Origin: JBBFMJ01 sp037441225 | GTDB lineage: Bacteria > Acidobacteriota > Thermoanaerobaculia > UBA2201 | Direction: 5' to 3' | DNA length: 18,248 bases | Assembly: GCA_037441225.1 (NCBI GenBank) | Contig: JBBISU010000062.1 | Coordinates: 1 to 18,248, forward strand | Shown here: one piece after another, positions 1-6,535 of the stretch | How positions within the stretch are numbered: the first letter of the stretch is position 1 | How the letters are laid out: each line of letters starts with the position of its first letter | Notes under the pieces: model-generated | Seen by the model: only the letters and a program-made list of their open reading frames with translations | Told to the model about the DNA's origin: nothing | Database searches by the model: none | Translations under genes and position numbers: made by a program

Positions 1-1
1 C

Positions 2-229
2 ATTGGAACAAGGCAGAAAGGGAGAATAAAGGCAAAAAATGTAATTGATGTGGGATATAAAAGTGAAGAAATTGTAAAAGGAATTGGAAAGGCAATTTCA
101 AAAGAATTTAGAAATAGTTTAAAAAATTTAAAAAATCCTTATGGAGATGGAAAAGCAGCAAAAAAGATTATTGACATCCTTGAAAAAATTAAGATTGATA
201 AGGATTTAATTATAAAAAAGAGTTTATGA
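2..229 (+). CDS. legG: UDP/GDP-N-acetylglucosamine 2-epimerase (hydrolysing), NeuC/LegG type, C-terminal part
   Basis: The reading frame enters from the left edge and gives 75 codons ending at TGA. The first residues read IGTRQKGR, followed by a NVIDVGY segment and NPYGDGKAAKKI. This is the C-terminal signature of hydrolysing NDP-GlcNAc 2-epimerases (NeuC, and LegG/PtmD for the GDP-linked substrate), where the GTRQ-GR loop contacts the nucleotide. Such enzymes release NDP and yield a ManNAc-type sugar, the substrate of the sialic or legionaminic acid synthase. The family is seen directly. The choice of LegG over NeuC is inferred from the PtmE, LegB and LegC homologues downstream. The stop overlaps the next start as ATGA. 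The N-terminal four fifths lie outside the window. Confidence 0.85.
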   Translation: MGTRQKGRIKAKNVIDVGYKSEEIVKGIGKAISKEFRNSLKNLKNPYGDGKAAKKIIDILEKIKIDKDLIIKKSL

Positions 230-873
230 AAAAAAAAATTCCAATAGTTGTATTTGGTGGAGGTGGGCATTCAAAGGTTTTAATTGAAATAATTAAAATG
301 AAGGATGAATATTCTCCAAAATATATCCTGGATCCAGATGAAAAAAAATGGGGAACTGAAATATTTGGAGCAAAAATTATTGGCGGTGATGGTTTAATTG
401 ATGAAGTCAAAAGAGAAGGTATTGAGCACTTTTTAGTTGGAGTTGGTTCGGTAAAAGATAATTCAATAAAAAAAAATTTATATGAAAAAGGAAAAAATAT
501 TGGCATGAAACCAATAAATGTTATCCATCCAAGTGCAATAATTAGTCCTTCTGCAAATATTGGCGAAGGAGCACAAATACTTGCAAATACAGTAATAAAT
601 TCAGAAGCAAAGATTGGAGAAAATGTTTTGATAAATACAGGTGCAATTGTTGAGCATGATTGCATAATAAAAAATCATATTCATATATCAATTGGGGCAA
701 GGATTGCCTCTGGTGTTTTAATTGAAGATTTAGTATTTATTGGTGCTGGAGCAATTATAAAACAAGGAGTAAAAATTGGGGAAGGTGCTATTATTGGTGC
801 CGGTGCTGTTGTTTTAAAGGATGTGGAGCCTTTTAAAAAAATGGCTGGCATTCCAGCAAAGGAGATAAAATGA
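226..873 (+). CDS. NeuD/PglD-family sugar O/N-acetyltransferase (left-handed beta-helix)
   Basis: This 215-residue protein has the two-part layout of the NeuD/PglD family. An N-terminal Rossmann-like domain begins with IVVFGGGGHSKV (about residues 7-18) and ends near residue 98. A left-handed beta-helix of hexapeptide repeats (for example IGEGAQI, IGENVLI, IGAGAII, IGEGAII) follows over roughly 100-200. His144 in the EHDC motif is the expected general base, by analogy with PglD. Family members transfer acetyl from acetyl-CoA to a 4-amino group of a nucleotide sugar (PglD, LegH) or to sialic acid hydroxyls (NeuD). In this context, next to LegG-, LegB- and LegC-like genes, N-acetylation of the LegC product (the LegH role) is the best guess, but O-acetylation is not excluded. 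It overlaps both neighbours by 4 nt (ATGA), implying coupled translation. Confidence 0.88.
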   Translation: MKKKIPIVVFGGGGHSKVLIEIIKMKDEYSPKYILDPDEKKWGTEIFGAKIIGGDGLIDEVKREGIEHFLVGVGSVKDNSIKKNLYEKGKNIGMKPINVIHPSAIISPSANIGEGAQILANTVINSEAKIGENVLINTGAIVEHDCIIKNHIHISIGARIASGVLIEDLVFIGAGAIIKQGVKIGEGAIIGAGAVVLKDVEPFKKMAGIPAKEIK

Positions 874-1460
874 ATTATATATATTCAAAAGAATTTTTTA
901 AAGATCGCAATCTGGGAGCTTTAAAGTCAGCAGAAATTATTGTACCGATAGTTATTGATTTAATTCATCCAAAATCAGTTGTAGATGTTGGTTGTGCTTT
1001 AGGAGAGTTCTTATATTTCTTTAAAAAATATGGAATAGAAGATATTTTGGGAATAGATGGAGAATGGGTTGATAAAAAAAGTATTTTAATTTCAAAGGAT
1101 GAGTTCTTAACGCATAATTTAAAAAACCCATTGAAGATTGATAGGAAATTTGATCTTGCTTTGTGCTTGGAAGTTGCTGAGCATTTACCAGAATCTTTTT
1201 CAAATATACTAATTGAAAATTTAACAAACTTAAGTTTTATAATCCTTTTTTCAGCAGCAATACCATTTCAAGGAGGCACACATCACATAAATGAGCAATG
1301 GCAAGCATATTGGGCAGATATCTTCAAAAGGAGAAATTATTTGCCAGTTGATTGTATTAGGAAAAGAGTATGGAACAAAAAAGAAGTAGCAATTCATTAT
1401 GGGCAAAATATAATTCTTTATGTTGAAAAAAATTATTTAAATAATAATCAAATATTATAA
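870..1460 (+). CDS. SAM-dependent class I methyltransferase, C-terminus cut by an in-frame stop
   Basis: The 196-residue open frame carries the full SAM-binding core. Motif I is VVDVGCALGEF (about residues 37-47), the acidic end of beta 2 is at GIDG (61-64), and FDLALCLEVAEHLPE (94-108) is motif II/post-I. A GGTHHINEQWQAYW segment follows near 135-148, as in methyltransferases of surface-glycan loci. The start is well placed: AAAGGAG at 858-864 lies 5 nt upstream of the ATG, which overlaps the acetyltransferase stop. The TAA at 1458 is followed in the same frame by 58 sense codons that look like the normal tail of this family, so the gene may be truncated, or the stop may be an error or polymorphism. 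The core alone could still bind SAM. The acceptor is unknown; O- or N-methylation of a sugar in this glycan is inferred from context. Campylobacter coli legionaminic loci also carry a putative methyltransferase (PtmH). Confidence 0.85.
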   Translation: MNYIYSKEFFKDRNLGALKSAEIIVPIVIDLIHPKSVVDVGCALGEFLYFFKKYGIEDILGIDGEWVDKKSILISKDEFLTHNLKNPLKIDRKFDLALCLEVAEHLPESFSNILIENLTNLSFIILFSAAIPFQGGTHHINEQWQAYWADIFKRRNYLPVDCIRKRVWNKKEVAIHYGQNIILYVEKNYLNNNQIL

Positions 1461-1637
1461 GAAGAATATTATAAATTTAATAATATTTTATCAATAGTAC
1501 ATCCTGAAATTTATTTGCCTAAAGCTGTTAGGTCTGAATACATAGTAAAAATAAAAAAAATAATTCCTCCTTTTATTGGAAAAATTTTGATAAAAATTAA
1601 AAATTACTTATTTAATAGTGATGAAAAAAAATATTAA
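1461..1637 (+). pseudogene. In-frame continuation of the methyltransferase beyond TAA 1458
   Basis: This interval fills most of the only sizeable intergenic gap (1461-1655). It continues in exactly the frame of the preceding gene for 58 codons to a TAA at 1635-1637. The translation includes LSIVHPEIYLPKAV, and a VHPE(L/I)YL motif is familiar to me from the C-termini of methyltransferases in capsule and O-antigen loci. No separate start codon or ribosome binding site serves it. Removing the stop at codon 197 would give a 255-residue protein. I read it as the detached C-terminal end of the methyltransferase after a nonsense change, or as the product of a sequencing error or stop readthrough. 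Confidence 0.65.
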
Positions 1638-1644
1638 AGATTTT

Positions 1645-1650
1645 AAGGAG
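1645..1650 (+). promoter_or_regulatory. Shine-Dalgarno site of the CBS-nucleotidyltransferase gene
   Basis: AAGGAG sits 5 nt before the ATG at 1656. It supports that ATG rather than the next in-frame ATG at 1668. It also gives this gene its own initiation signal after the longest gap in the window. Confidence 0.7.
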
Positions 1651-1655
1651 TTCCA

Positions 1656-2690
1656 ATGATTAGGTTAATGGACATACTCATAAAACCTAATTCAACTTTG
1701 AGGGAAGCAATGGTTGCCTTAAATAAAGGAACAGCTGAGATTGCCCTTGTGGTTGATGAAAAGGGAAAGCTCCTTGCAACAGTAACAGATGGAGATATAA
1801 GAAGAGGACTTTTAAATGGGTTGACATTGGATGATAAGGTTGAAAAGTGTATGCATAAGAATTTTATTTATGTAAAAAGAGATACAGGAAGGGCTGAGGT
1901 TTTAGATTTAATGAAAGCACATACAATAAAACAAATCCCAATTTTGGATGAAGAAGGAAGAGTAAAAGGACTTCATCTATTAAGAGAGATAATTGGCTCT
2001 TATGATAAACCAAATATTGCATTGATTATGGCAGGTGGAAAAGGAGAAAGGTTGAAGCCAATTACAGAAGAGATACCAAAACCAATGGTAAGAGTTGCAG
2101 GCAGGCCTATCCTTGAAAGATTGATTTTACATTTGATAAGTTATGGTATAAAAAGTTTTTACATTGCAGTAAATTATAAAAGTGAGATAATTGAAAACCA
2201 TTTTTTAGATGGAAGGGATTTAGGTTGCAAGATTGATTATTTAAAAGAAGAAAAGCCCTTAGGCACAGCAGGTGCTCTGGGTCTTTTAAATATTAAGACA
2301 AAAGATCCAATTTTTGTTTTAAATGGAGACCTTTTGACCCAGTTTAATTTAGATGAAATGTTAAACTTCCATAAAGAAAAAAAATTTGATGCAACAATTG
2401 GTGTATATGATTATGTCTATAAAGTTCCTTATGGTGTTGTGGAAGAAAAAAAGGGAAAATTGATTAGCATAAAGGAAAAACCATCATTTGTGTGGTTTGT
2501 CAATGCGGGAATATATATAATTGAACCAGAGATTATAAAGCTTGTTCCAAAAAATGAAAATTTTACAATGCCAGAGTTGTTTGAAAAAGCATTATCTTTA
2601 AAGAAAAAAATTGGCGTCTTTCATATTGAAGGGGATTGGATTGATGTAGGATTCCATAAGGATTTAAGGAAAGCAAGGGGAGAAATTTAA
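1656..2690 (+). CDS. ptmE: CBS-domain sugar-1-phosphate nucleotidyltransferase, PtmE type
   Basis: This 344-residue fusion has two CBS domains (about residues 7-55, with TDGDIRRGLL at 44-53, and about 65-113). They are followed by a sugar nucleotidyltransferase domain from about residue 120. The nucleotide-binding signature is MAGGKGERLKPITEEIPKPM (125-144), PLGTAGAL is at 201-208, and the metal-binding Asp is in NGDL (Asp225). In Campylobacter jejuni the protein with this layout, PtmE, is a GlcN-1-phosphate guanylyltransferase that starts the GDP-linked legionaminic acid pathway. The LegB- and LegC-type genes directly downstream support that role. The CBS pair may sense adenine nucleotides, which is family knowledge and not shown here. 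Nucleotide specificity (GTP versus UTP) cannot be read from sequence by eye. The stop and the next start share one base (TAATG). Confidence 0.85.
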   Translation: MIRLMDILIKPNSTLREAMVALNKGTAEIALVVDEKGKLLATVTDGDIRRGLLNGLTLDDKVEKCMHKNFIYVKRDTGRAEVLDLMKAHTIKQIPILDEEGRVKGLHLLREIIGSYDKPNIALIMAGGKGERLKPITEEIPKPMVRVAGRPILERLILHLISYGIKSFYIAVNYKSEIIENHFLDGRDLGCKIDYLKEEKPLGTAGALGLLNIKTKDPIFVLNGDLLTQFNLDEMLNFHKEKKFDATIGVYDYVYKVPYGVVEEKKGKLISIKEKPSFVWFVNAGIYIIEPEIIKLVPKNENFTMPELFEKALSLKKKIGVFHIEGDWIDVGFHKDLRKARGEI

Positions 2691-3682
2691 TGTTTTATAA
2701 AGAAAAAAGGATTTTAGTAACAGGTGCAGGCGGCTTTATTGGAAGCCATTTAGTTGAAAAACTTCTAAAAAGTGGAGCAAAGGTTAGAGCATTGTGTTTA
2801 TATAATTCAAAGGGAAGCTGGGGCTGGCTTGATTATATAGATAAAAATTTAAAAAATTCACTTGAAGTTTTTTTAGGTGATATAAGAGATAAAAATATTT
2901 GTGAAGAAATTATAAAAGATATTGAAATTGTATTTCATTTAGCAGCCCTTATTGCAATTCCTTATAGTTATATTGCACCAGAATCATTTGTGGAAACAAA
3001 TATAAAAGGAACATTGAATTTGCTTGAAGGAGCAAGGAAAAACAAAGTAAAAAGGTTTGTCCATATTTCAACAAGTGAGGTTTATGGAACACCAGATAAA
3101 ATTCCTATAACTGAAAAAAATGAATTAAAAGGTCAATCGCCTTATAGTGCCTCTAAGATAGGTGCAGATAAAATTTGTGAAGCATATTTTTGTTCTTATA
3201 ATTTACCTGTTGTCATAATAAGACCCTTTAATACTTATGGTCCAAGGCAGTCAGCAAGGGCTATAATTCCAACAATTCTGACACAACTTATAAATGGAGA
3301 AAAAAAGATAAAATTGGGAAATTTAAAGCCAAAAAGGGATTTGACTTATGTTGAAGATACAGTTGAAGGAATTTTAAAGGGAGGGGAAATTGAAAAAATT
3401 GAAGGGGAAACAATTCAGTTGGGCAGTGGTAAAATGTATTCAGTTGAAGAAATTGCAAAGATTTCAATGGATATAACAGGAAAAAGCGCAAAAATTGAGG
3501 TAGAAGACAAAAGGATAAGGCCTGATAAAAGCGAAGTTATGCACCTTTTGTCAGATCCATCAAAGGCAAAAAATTTATTAAATTGGTTTGCTAAAGTTTC
3601 AATTGAAGAAGGTATATCAAAGACATACAATTGGCTTAAAGAAAATATCAATTTTTATAAGCCAGAGATTTATCAATTATGA
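2690..3682 (+). CDS. legB: NAD-dependent nucleotide-sugar 4,6-dehydratase, LegB type
   Basis: This is an extended short-chain dehydrogenase of 330 residues. The Rossmann loop is TGAGGFIGS (11-19), the catalytic pair is Tyr152/Lys156 in YSASK, and the dehydratase segment STSEVYGT lies at 127-134. The sugar-nucleotide region contains RPFNTYGPRQSARA (178-191). A Thr-Ser-Glu arrangement at 128-130, rather than Thr-Asp-Glu, resembles GDP-sugar 4,6-dehydratases, which fits a GDP-GlcNAc substrate. The expected product is the NDP-6-deoxy-4-keto sugar that LegC then aminates. AGGGGAGA-like sequence (AAGGGGAG at 2675-2682) lies 7 nt before the start and supports it. The gene is coupled to both neighbours by 1 and 4 nt overlaps. 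A general UDP-sugar epimerase is less likely, given the adjacent aminotransferase. Confidence 0.85.
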   Translation: MFYKEKRILVTGAGGFIGSHLVEKLLKSGAKVRALCLYNSKGSWGWLDYIDKNLKNSLEVFLGDIRDKNICEEIIKDIEIVFHLAALIAIPYSYIAPESFVETNIKGTLNLLEGARKNKVKRFVHISTSEVYGTPDKIPITEKNELKGQSPYSASKIGADKICEAYFCSYNLPVVIIRPFNTYGPRQSARAIIPTILTQLINGEKKIKLGNLKPKRDLTYVEDTVEGILKGGEIEKIEGETIQLGSGKMYSVEEIAKISMDITGKSAKIEVEDKRIRPDKSEVMHLLSDPSKAKNLLNWFAKVSIEEGISKTYNWLKENINFYKPEIYQL

Positions 3683-4860
3683 ATTTCCACGAGCCAGGTG
3701 AAATAAAAGAAGATTTTATTCCATTGTCAGTTCCATATATTTCAGGAAATGAATGGAAATATGTAAAAGAATGCCTTGATACAAACTGGGTATCTTCTGC
3801 AGGTCCTTTTGTTGAAAAATTTGAAAAAGAGATGGAAAAATATCTTGGTGTAAAATATGCTGTTGCTACAATAAATGGAACTTCTGCTCTTCACATTGCT
3901 TTAAAGGTTTTAGGTATAAAAGAAAATGAAGAAGTAATAACATCAGATTTAACCTTTGTTGCACCTGCAAATGCAATAAAATATTTACTTGCTTTTCCAG
4001 TATTTATTGATTGTGAAGAAAATTTTGCCCAAATGGATGTAGAAAAATTAGATAATTTTTTAAAGAAAGATTGTTTCAGGAAAAAAGATGGGTTGTATAA
4101 TAAAATTACAACAAGAAAGATAAAAGCAATTTTACCTGTTCACATCCTTGGTGGGGTTTGTCAGATGGAAAAAATTTTAGAACTGGCAAAAGAATTTGGT
4201 TTGTTTATTATAGAAGATGCATCGGAAGCCTTAGGCGCAAAATATAGAAATAAGTTTGCAGGGACTTTTGGGGATATAGGAGTTTTAAGTTTTAATGGAA
4301 ATAAAATAATCACAACGGGTGCAGGGGGGATGATTTTAATAAATGATGAAAAACTTGCAAAAAAAGCAAGATACTTAACAACACAGGCAAAGGATGACCC
4401 TGTTGAGTATATCCACAATGAAATTGGCTATAACTATAGAATGCCAAATCTTTTAGCTGCTCTGGGTTGTGCACAACTTGAAAATTTGGATAAATATATT
4501 GAAAAAAAAAGAAAGATTGCAAAAAATTATGATAATGCCTTTTCAGAAATAGAATATATAAAACCTGTAAAAGAAGGACCAAATGTTTTTTCAACTTTCT
4601 GGCTTTATACAATAATTTTAAAAGAAAATTCACCAATTGACAGATTTAATTTAATGAAAAAATTAGAAGAAAAGAAAATTCAAACAAGGCCCCTTTGGCA
4701 GCCAATGCACCTTTTAAAATATTTCAAAGATTGTTATAAAACTGATTGTTCTGTTTCTGAAAAATTAAAAAGAAACTGCCTCTCCCTCCCTTCCTCTGTT
4801 TCTTTAAAAAAATATAAACAAAATTATGTAATAGATAATATAAAGGAACTTTTTAAATGA
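3679..4860 (+). CDS. legC: PLP-dependent nucleotide-sugar aminotransferase, LegC type
   Basis: This 393-residue protein belongs to the DegT/DnrJ/EryC1 aminotransferases. The N-terminal IPLSVPYISGNEWKYV and WVSSAGPFVEKFE segments (18-49) are typical of the LegC branch. The cofactor site is visible as GTSALH (67-72), the ring-nitrogen Asp180 in EDASEALGA and the Schiff-base Lys209 in SFNGNK. The expected reaction is transfer of an amino group, usually from glutamate, to the 4-keto carbon made by LegB. The product is an NDP-4-amino-4,6-dideoxy-GlcNAc that the NeuD-family enzyme upstream could acetylate. It overlaps legB by 4 nt and the next gene by 4 nt. Length and motifs are normal, and I see no damage. 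Confidence 0.88.
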   Translation: MNFHEPGEIKEDFIPLSVPYISGNEWKYVKECLDTNWVSSAGPFVEKFEKEMEKYLGVKYAVATINGTSALHIALKVLGIKENEEVITSDLTFVAPANAIKYLLAFPVFIDCEENFAQMDVEKLDNFLKKDCFRKKDGLYNKITTRKIKAILPVHILGGVCQMEKILELAKEFGLFIIEDASEALGAKYRNKFAGTFGDIGVLSFNGNKIITTGAGGMILINDEKLAKKARYLTTQAKDDPVEYIHNEIGYNYRMPNLLAALGCAQLENLDKYIEKKRKIAKNYDNAFSEIEYIKPVKEGPNVFSTFWLYTIILKENSPIDRFNLMKKLEEKKIQTRPLWQPMHLLKYFKDCYKTDCSVSEKLKRNCLSLPSSVSLKKYKQNYVIDNIKELFK

Positions 4861-5822
4861 AGAGTTTAAAATTTGTTTTAGTTGGTTATGGGAACATTGC
4901 AAAAAAGCATTTGGAAGTTTTTAAAAGATTAAATGTTTACTTTTCTGCATCTTGTAATAGATCACAAGAAAAAAGGGAGGAAGCAAAAAATTTATGGGGT
5001 ATTCCAAATACTTATTTTGATCCAGAAGAGATGGTGGAAAAAGAAAAGCCAGAGGGTATTTTAATTACAACAAGTTTTATGGAAAATTTTAAAGTTGCAA
5101 AAAGATTGATTAAATATAAAATACCTATACTTTTAGAAAAACCACCTGCCACTTCATATAAAGAGGCAGAAGAACTTTTTCTTTTATCAAATAAATATAA
5201 AACCCCTATTATGATTGGCTTCAATAGAAGATTTTACTCCATTTATTTAAAAGCATTAGAACAGTTTGGTGGATTAGAAAAAATAAATTATGTTTATGTT
5301 GAATGGTCTGAAAATCCTGAATATTTAAGATCAATAGGATACAAGGAAGAAGAAATAAAACTTTTTAATTATGCAAACAGTTTACATGGAATTGATTTAG
5401 TTTTGTTTTTTGGAGGAGATATTAAAAAATACAAACCCTGGGGAAAAAATTTTGGTAAAAATAAAGAATTTAAATGGCAAATGGGATTTTCTGCTGAAAA
5501 TAAAGTTGAAGCAAAACTTAATTTTTATTCAAACTGGGATGTGCCAGGGAGATGGAGATGTCTTGTTGACTTTGATTCTACAAGAGTTATCTTTCAACCC
5601 TTAGAAACAATACAAATTTTATCAAAAGATAATTTAAAAGAAATAAAGCCTGATGAAGAAGACAATACTTACAAACCAGGATTTTTTGGACAGGCAAAGT
5701 ATTTTATTGATGTAGTAAAAAATAATAAAAAAATTGAATTTCCTGCTTGCTCCTTAAAAGAATCTTTAAAAGCAATGGAAATTGCAGAAGATTTAACAAA
5801 TAAATGTCTCAAGAAGAATTAA
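4857..5822 (+). CDS. Gfo/Idh/MocA-family NAD(P)-dependent oxidoreductase
   Basis: The 321-residue protein has the Gfo/Idh layout. The N-terminal Rossmann fold has GYGNIA (10-15), the conserved LLEKPPATS (92-100) holds the catalytic Lys of the EKP motif, and GFNRRF (121-126) follows. HGID (177-180) supplies the usual His/Asp. The C-terminal half is the alpha/beta substrate domain. Such enzymes oxidise or reduce sugar carbons, commonly on nucleotide sugars. The substrate here is unknown. Campylobacter leg loci also carry oxidoreductase genes of incompletely settled role, so a place in legionaminic-type metabolism is plausible but only inferred from position. AAAGGA at 4842-4847 is a usable ribosome binding site. 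It overlaps legC by 4 nt and the next gene by 19 nt. Confidence 0.82.
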   Translation: MKSLKFVLVGYGNIAKKHLEVFKRLNVYFSASCNRSQEKREEAKNLWGIPNTYFDPEEMVEKEKPEGILITTSFMENFKVAKRLIKYKIPILLEKPPATSYKEAEELFLLSNKYKTPIMIGFNRRFYSIYLKALEQFGGLEKINYVYVEWSENPEYLRSIGYKEEEIKLFNYANSLHGIDLVLFFGGDIKKYKPWGKNFGKNKEFKWQMGFSAENKVEAKLNFYSNWDVPGRWRCLVDFDSTRVIFQPLETIQILSKDNLKEIKPDEEDNTYKPGFFGQAKYFIDVVKNNKKIEFPACSLKESLKAMEIAEDLTNKCLKKN

Positions 5823-6535
5823 GAATAGTTGTTGGAGGGGATTCCCTTGGGCTTCCAAGATTAAAACCAACAATAATTTCATATAAAGATATCTGGCCCT
5901 TTTTATTAGAATCTAAATTAAGAAATAAAAATATTAATTGTGTTGTTTTAAACCATTCAGAAAGATCCAGGACCCTTCCAAAATTTTTAAAAAATTTTCA
6001 AGATATTGTATCTATTTGGGAACCAGATATTTTAATAATACAAATTGGAATAGTTGATTGTGCACCTCGCCTTTTTTCAGAAAGAGAGCATAAGTTTTTA
6101 AATAGCGGGTTTATTCATTGGAGGATTGCAAGGGCAATAATAAATTTTGCATCAAAACATAGAAGGCAAATTATAAAATTAAGGTCCTGGGTAAGATATA
6201 CGCCTTTAAAAAAATTTAAAATGTCCTTACAAAATTTAGGTAAAATTTTATCAAATGTAAATTTTAAAACTATTATATTGCCTATAATGCCTTCTTTTCC
6301 TTCCCATATTTATAGATCCCCTGGATATAATGAATCTGTTGAAAAATATAATGAGGAATGGAAATTGTTTTGTGAAAAATATTTTCATATTTTTATAAAT
6401 TTAGAAGATGTAATCAATGGTTTTAAATTAGAAGATTTATTATTAGAAGATGGACACCACCTTTCAAAGTTAGGGCATCAAAGGATTGCCTTTGCTTTGG
6501 AAAACAAGATTCTGGAAATAATAAATGGAAGATAG
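5804..6535 (+). CDS. SGNH/GDSL-type protein, possible carbohydrate esterase or acyltransferase
   Basis: The 243-residue protein begins almost at once with VVGGDSLG (9-16), the block I nucleophile motif with Ser14. It ends with EDGHHLSKLGH (215-225), where Asp216 and His219 form the DxxH of block V. The middle block, expected as GxND, reads QIGIVDCAPR, so the usual oxyanion-hole Asn is replaced. No signal peptide or membrane segment is seen, which suggests a cytoplasmic protein. SGNH proteins remove or transfer acetyl and other acyl groups on sugars. Related unassigned proteins occur in polysaccharide loci, but I cannot name the substrate. The start is kept because the GDS motif lies only a few residues in, leaving no room for a later one. 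It overlaps its neighbours by 19 and 11 nt. Confidence 0.7.
   Translation: MSQEELRIVVGGDSLGLPRLKPTIISYKDIWPFLLESKLRNKNINCVVLNHSERSRTLPKFLKNFQDIVSIWEPDILIIQIGIVDCAPRLFSEREHKFLNSGFIHWRIARAIINFASKHRRQIIKLRSWVRYTPLKKFKMSLQNLGKILSNVNFKTIILPIMPSFPSHIYRSPGYNESVEKYNEEWKLFCEKYFHIFINLEDVINGFKLEDLLLEDGHHLSKLGHQRIAFALENKILEIINGR

Noticed and set aside
210..665. Long open frame on the minus strand opposite the acetyltransferase gene
   Set aside because: It is a shadow of the hexapeptide-repeat gene; the translation is low-complexity (Phe/Ile/Ser/Pro) with no recognisable domain. The same holds for the other minus-strand open frames (for example 9736-10227, 13819-14151).
5410..5604. Small plus-strand open frame inside the oxidoreductase gene
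   Set aside because: It lies wholly within a well-supported Gfo/Idh gene in another frame and has no domain signature.
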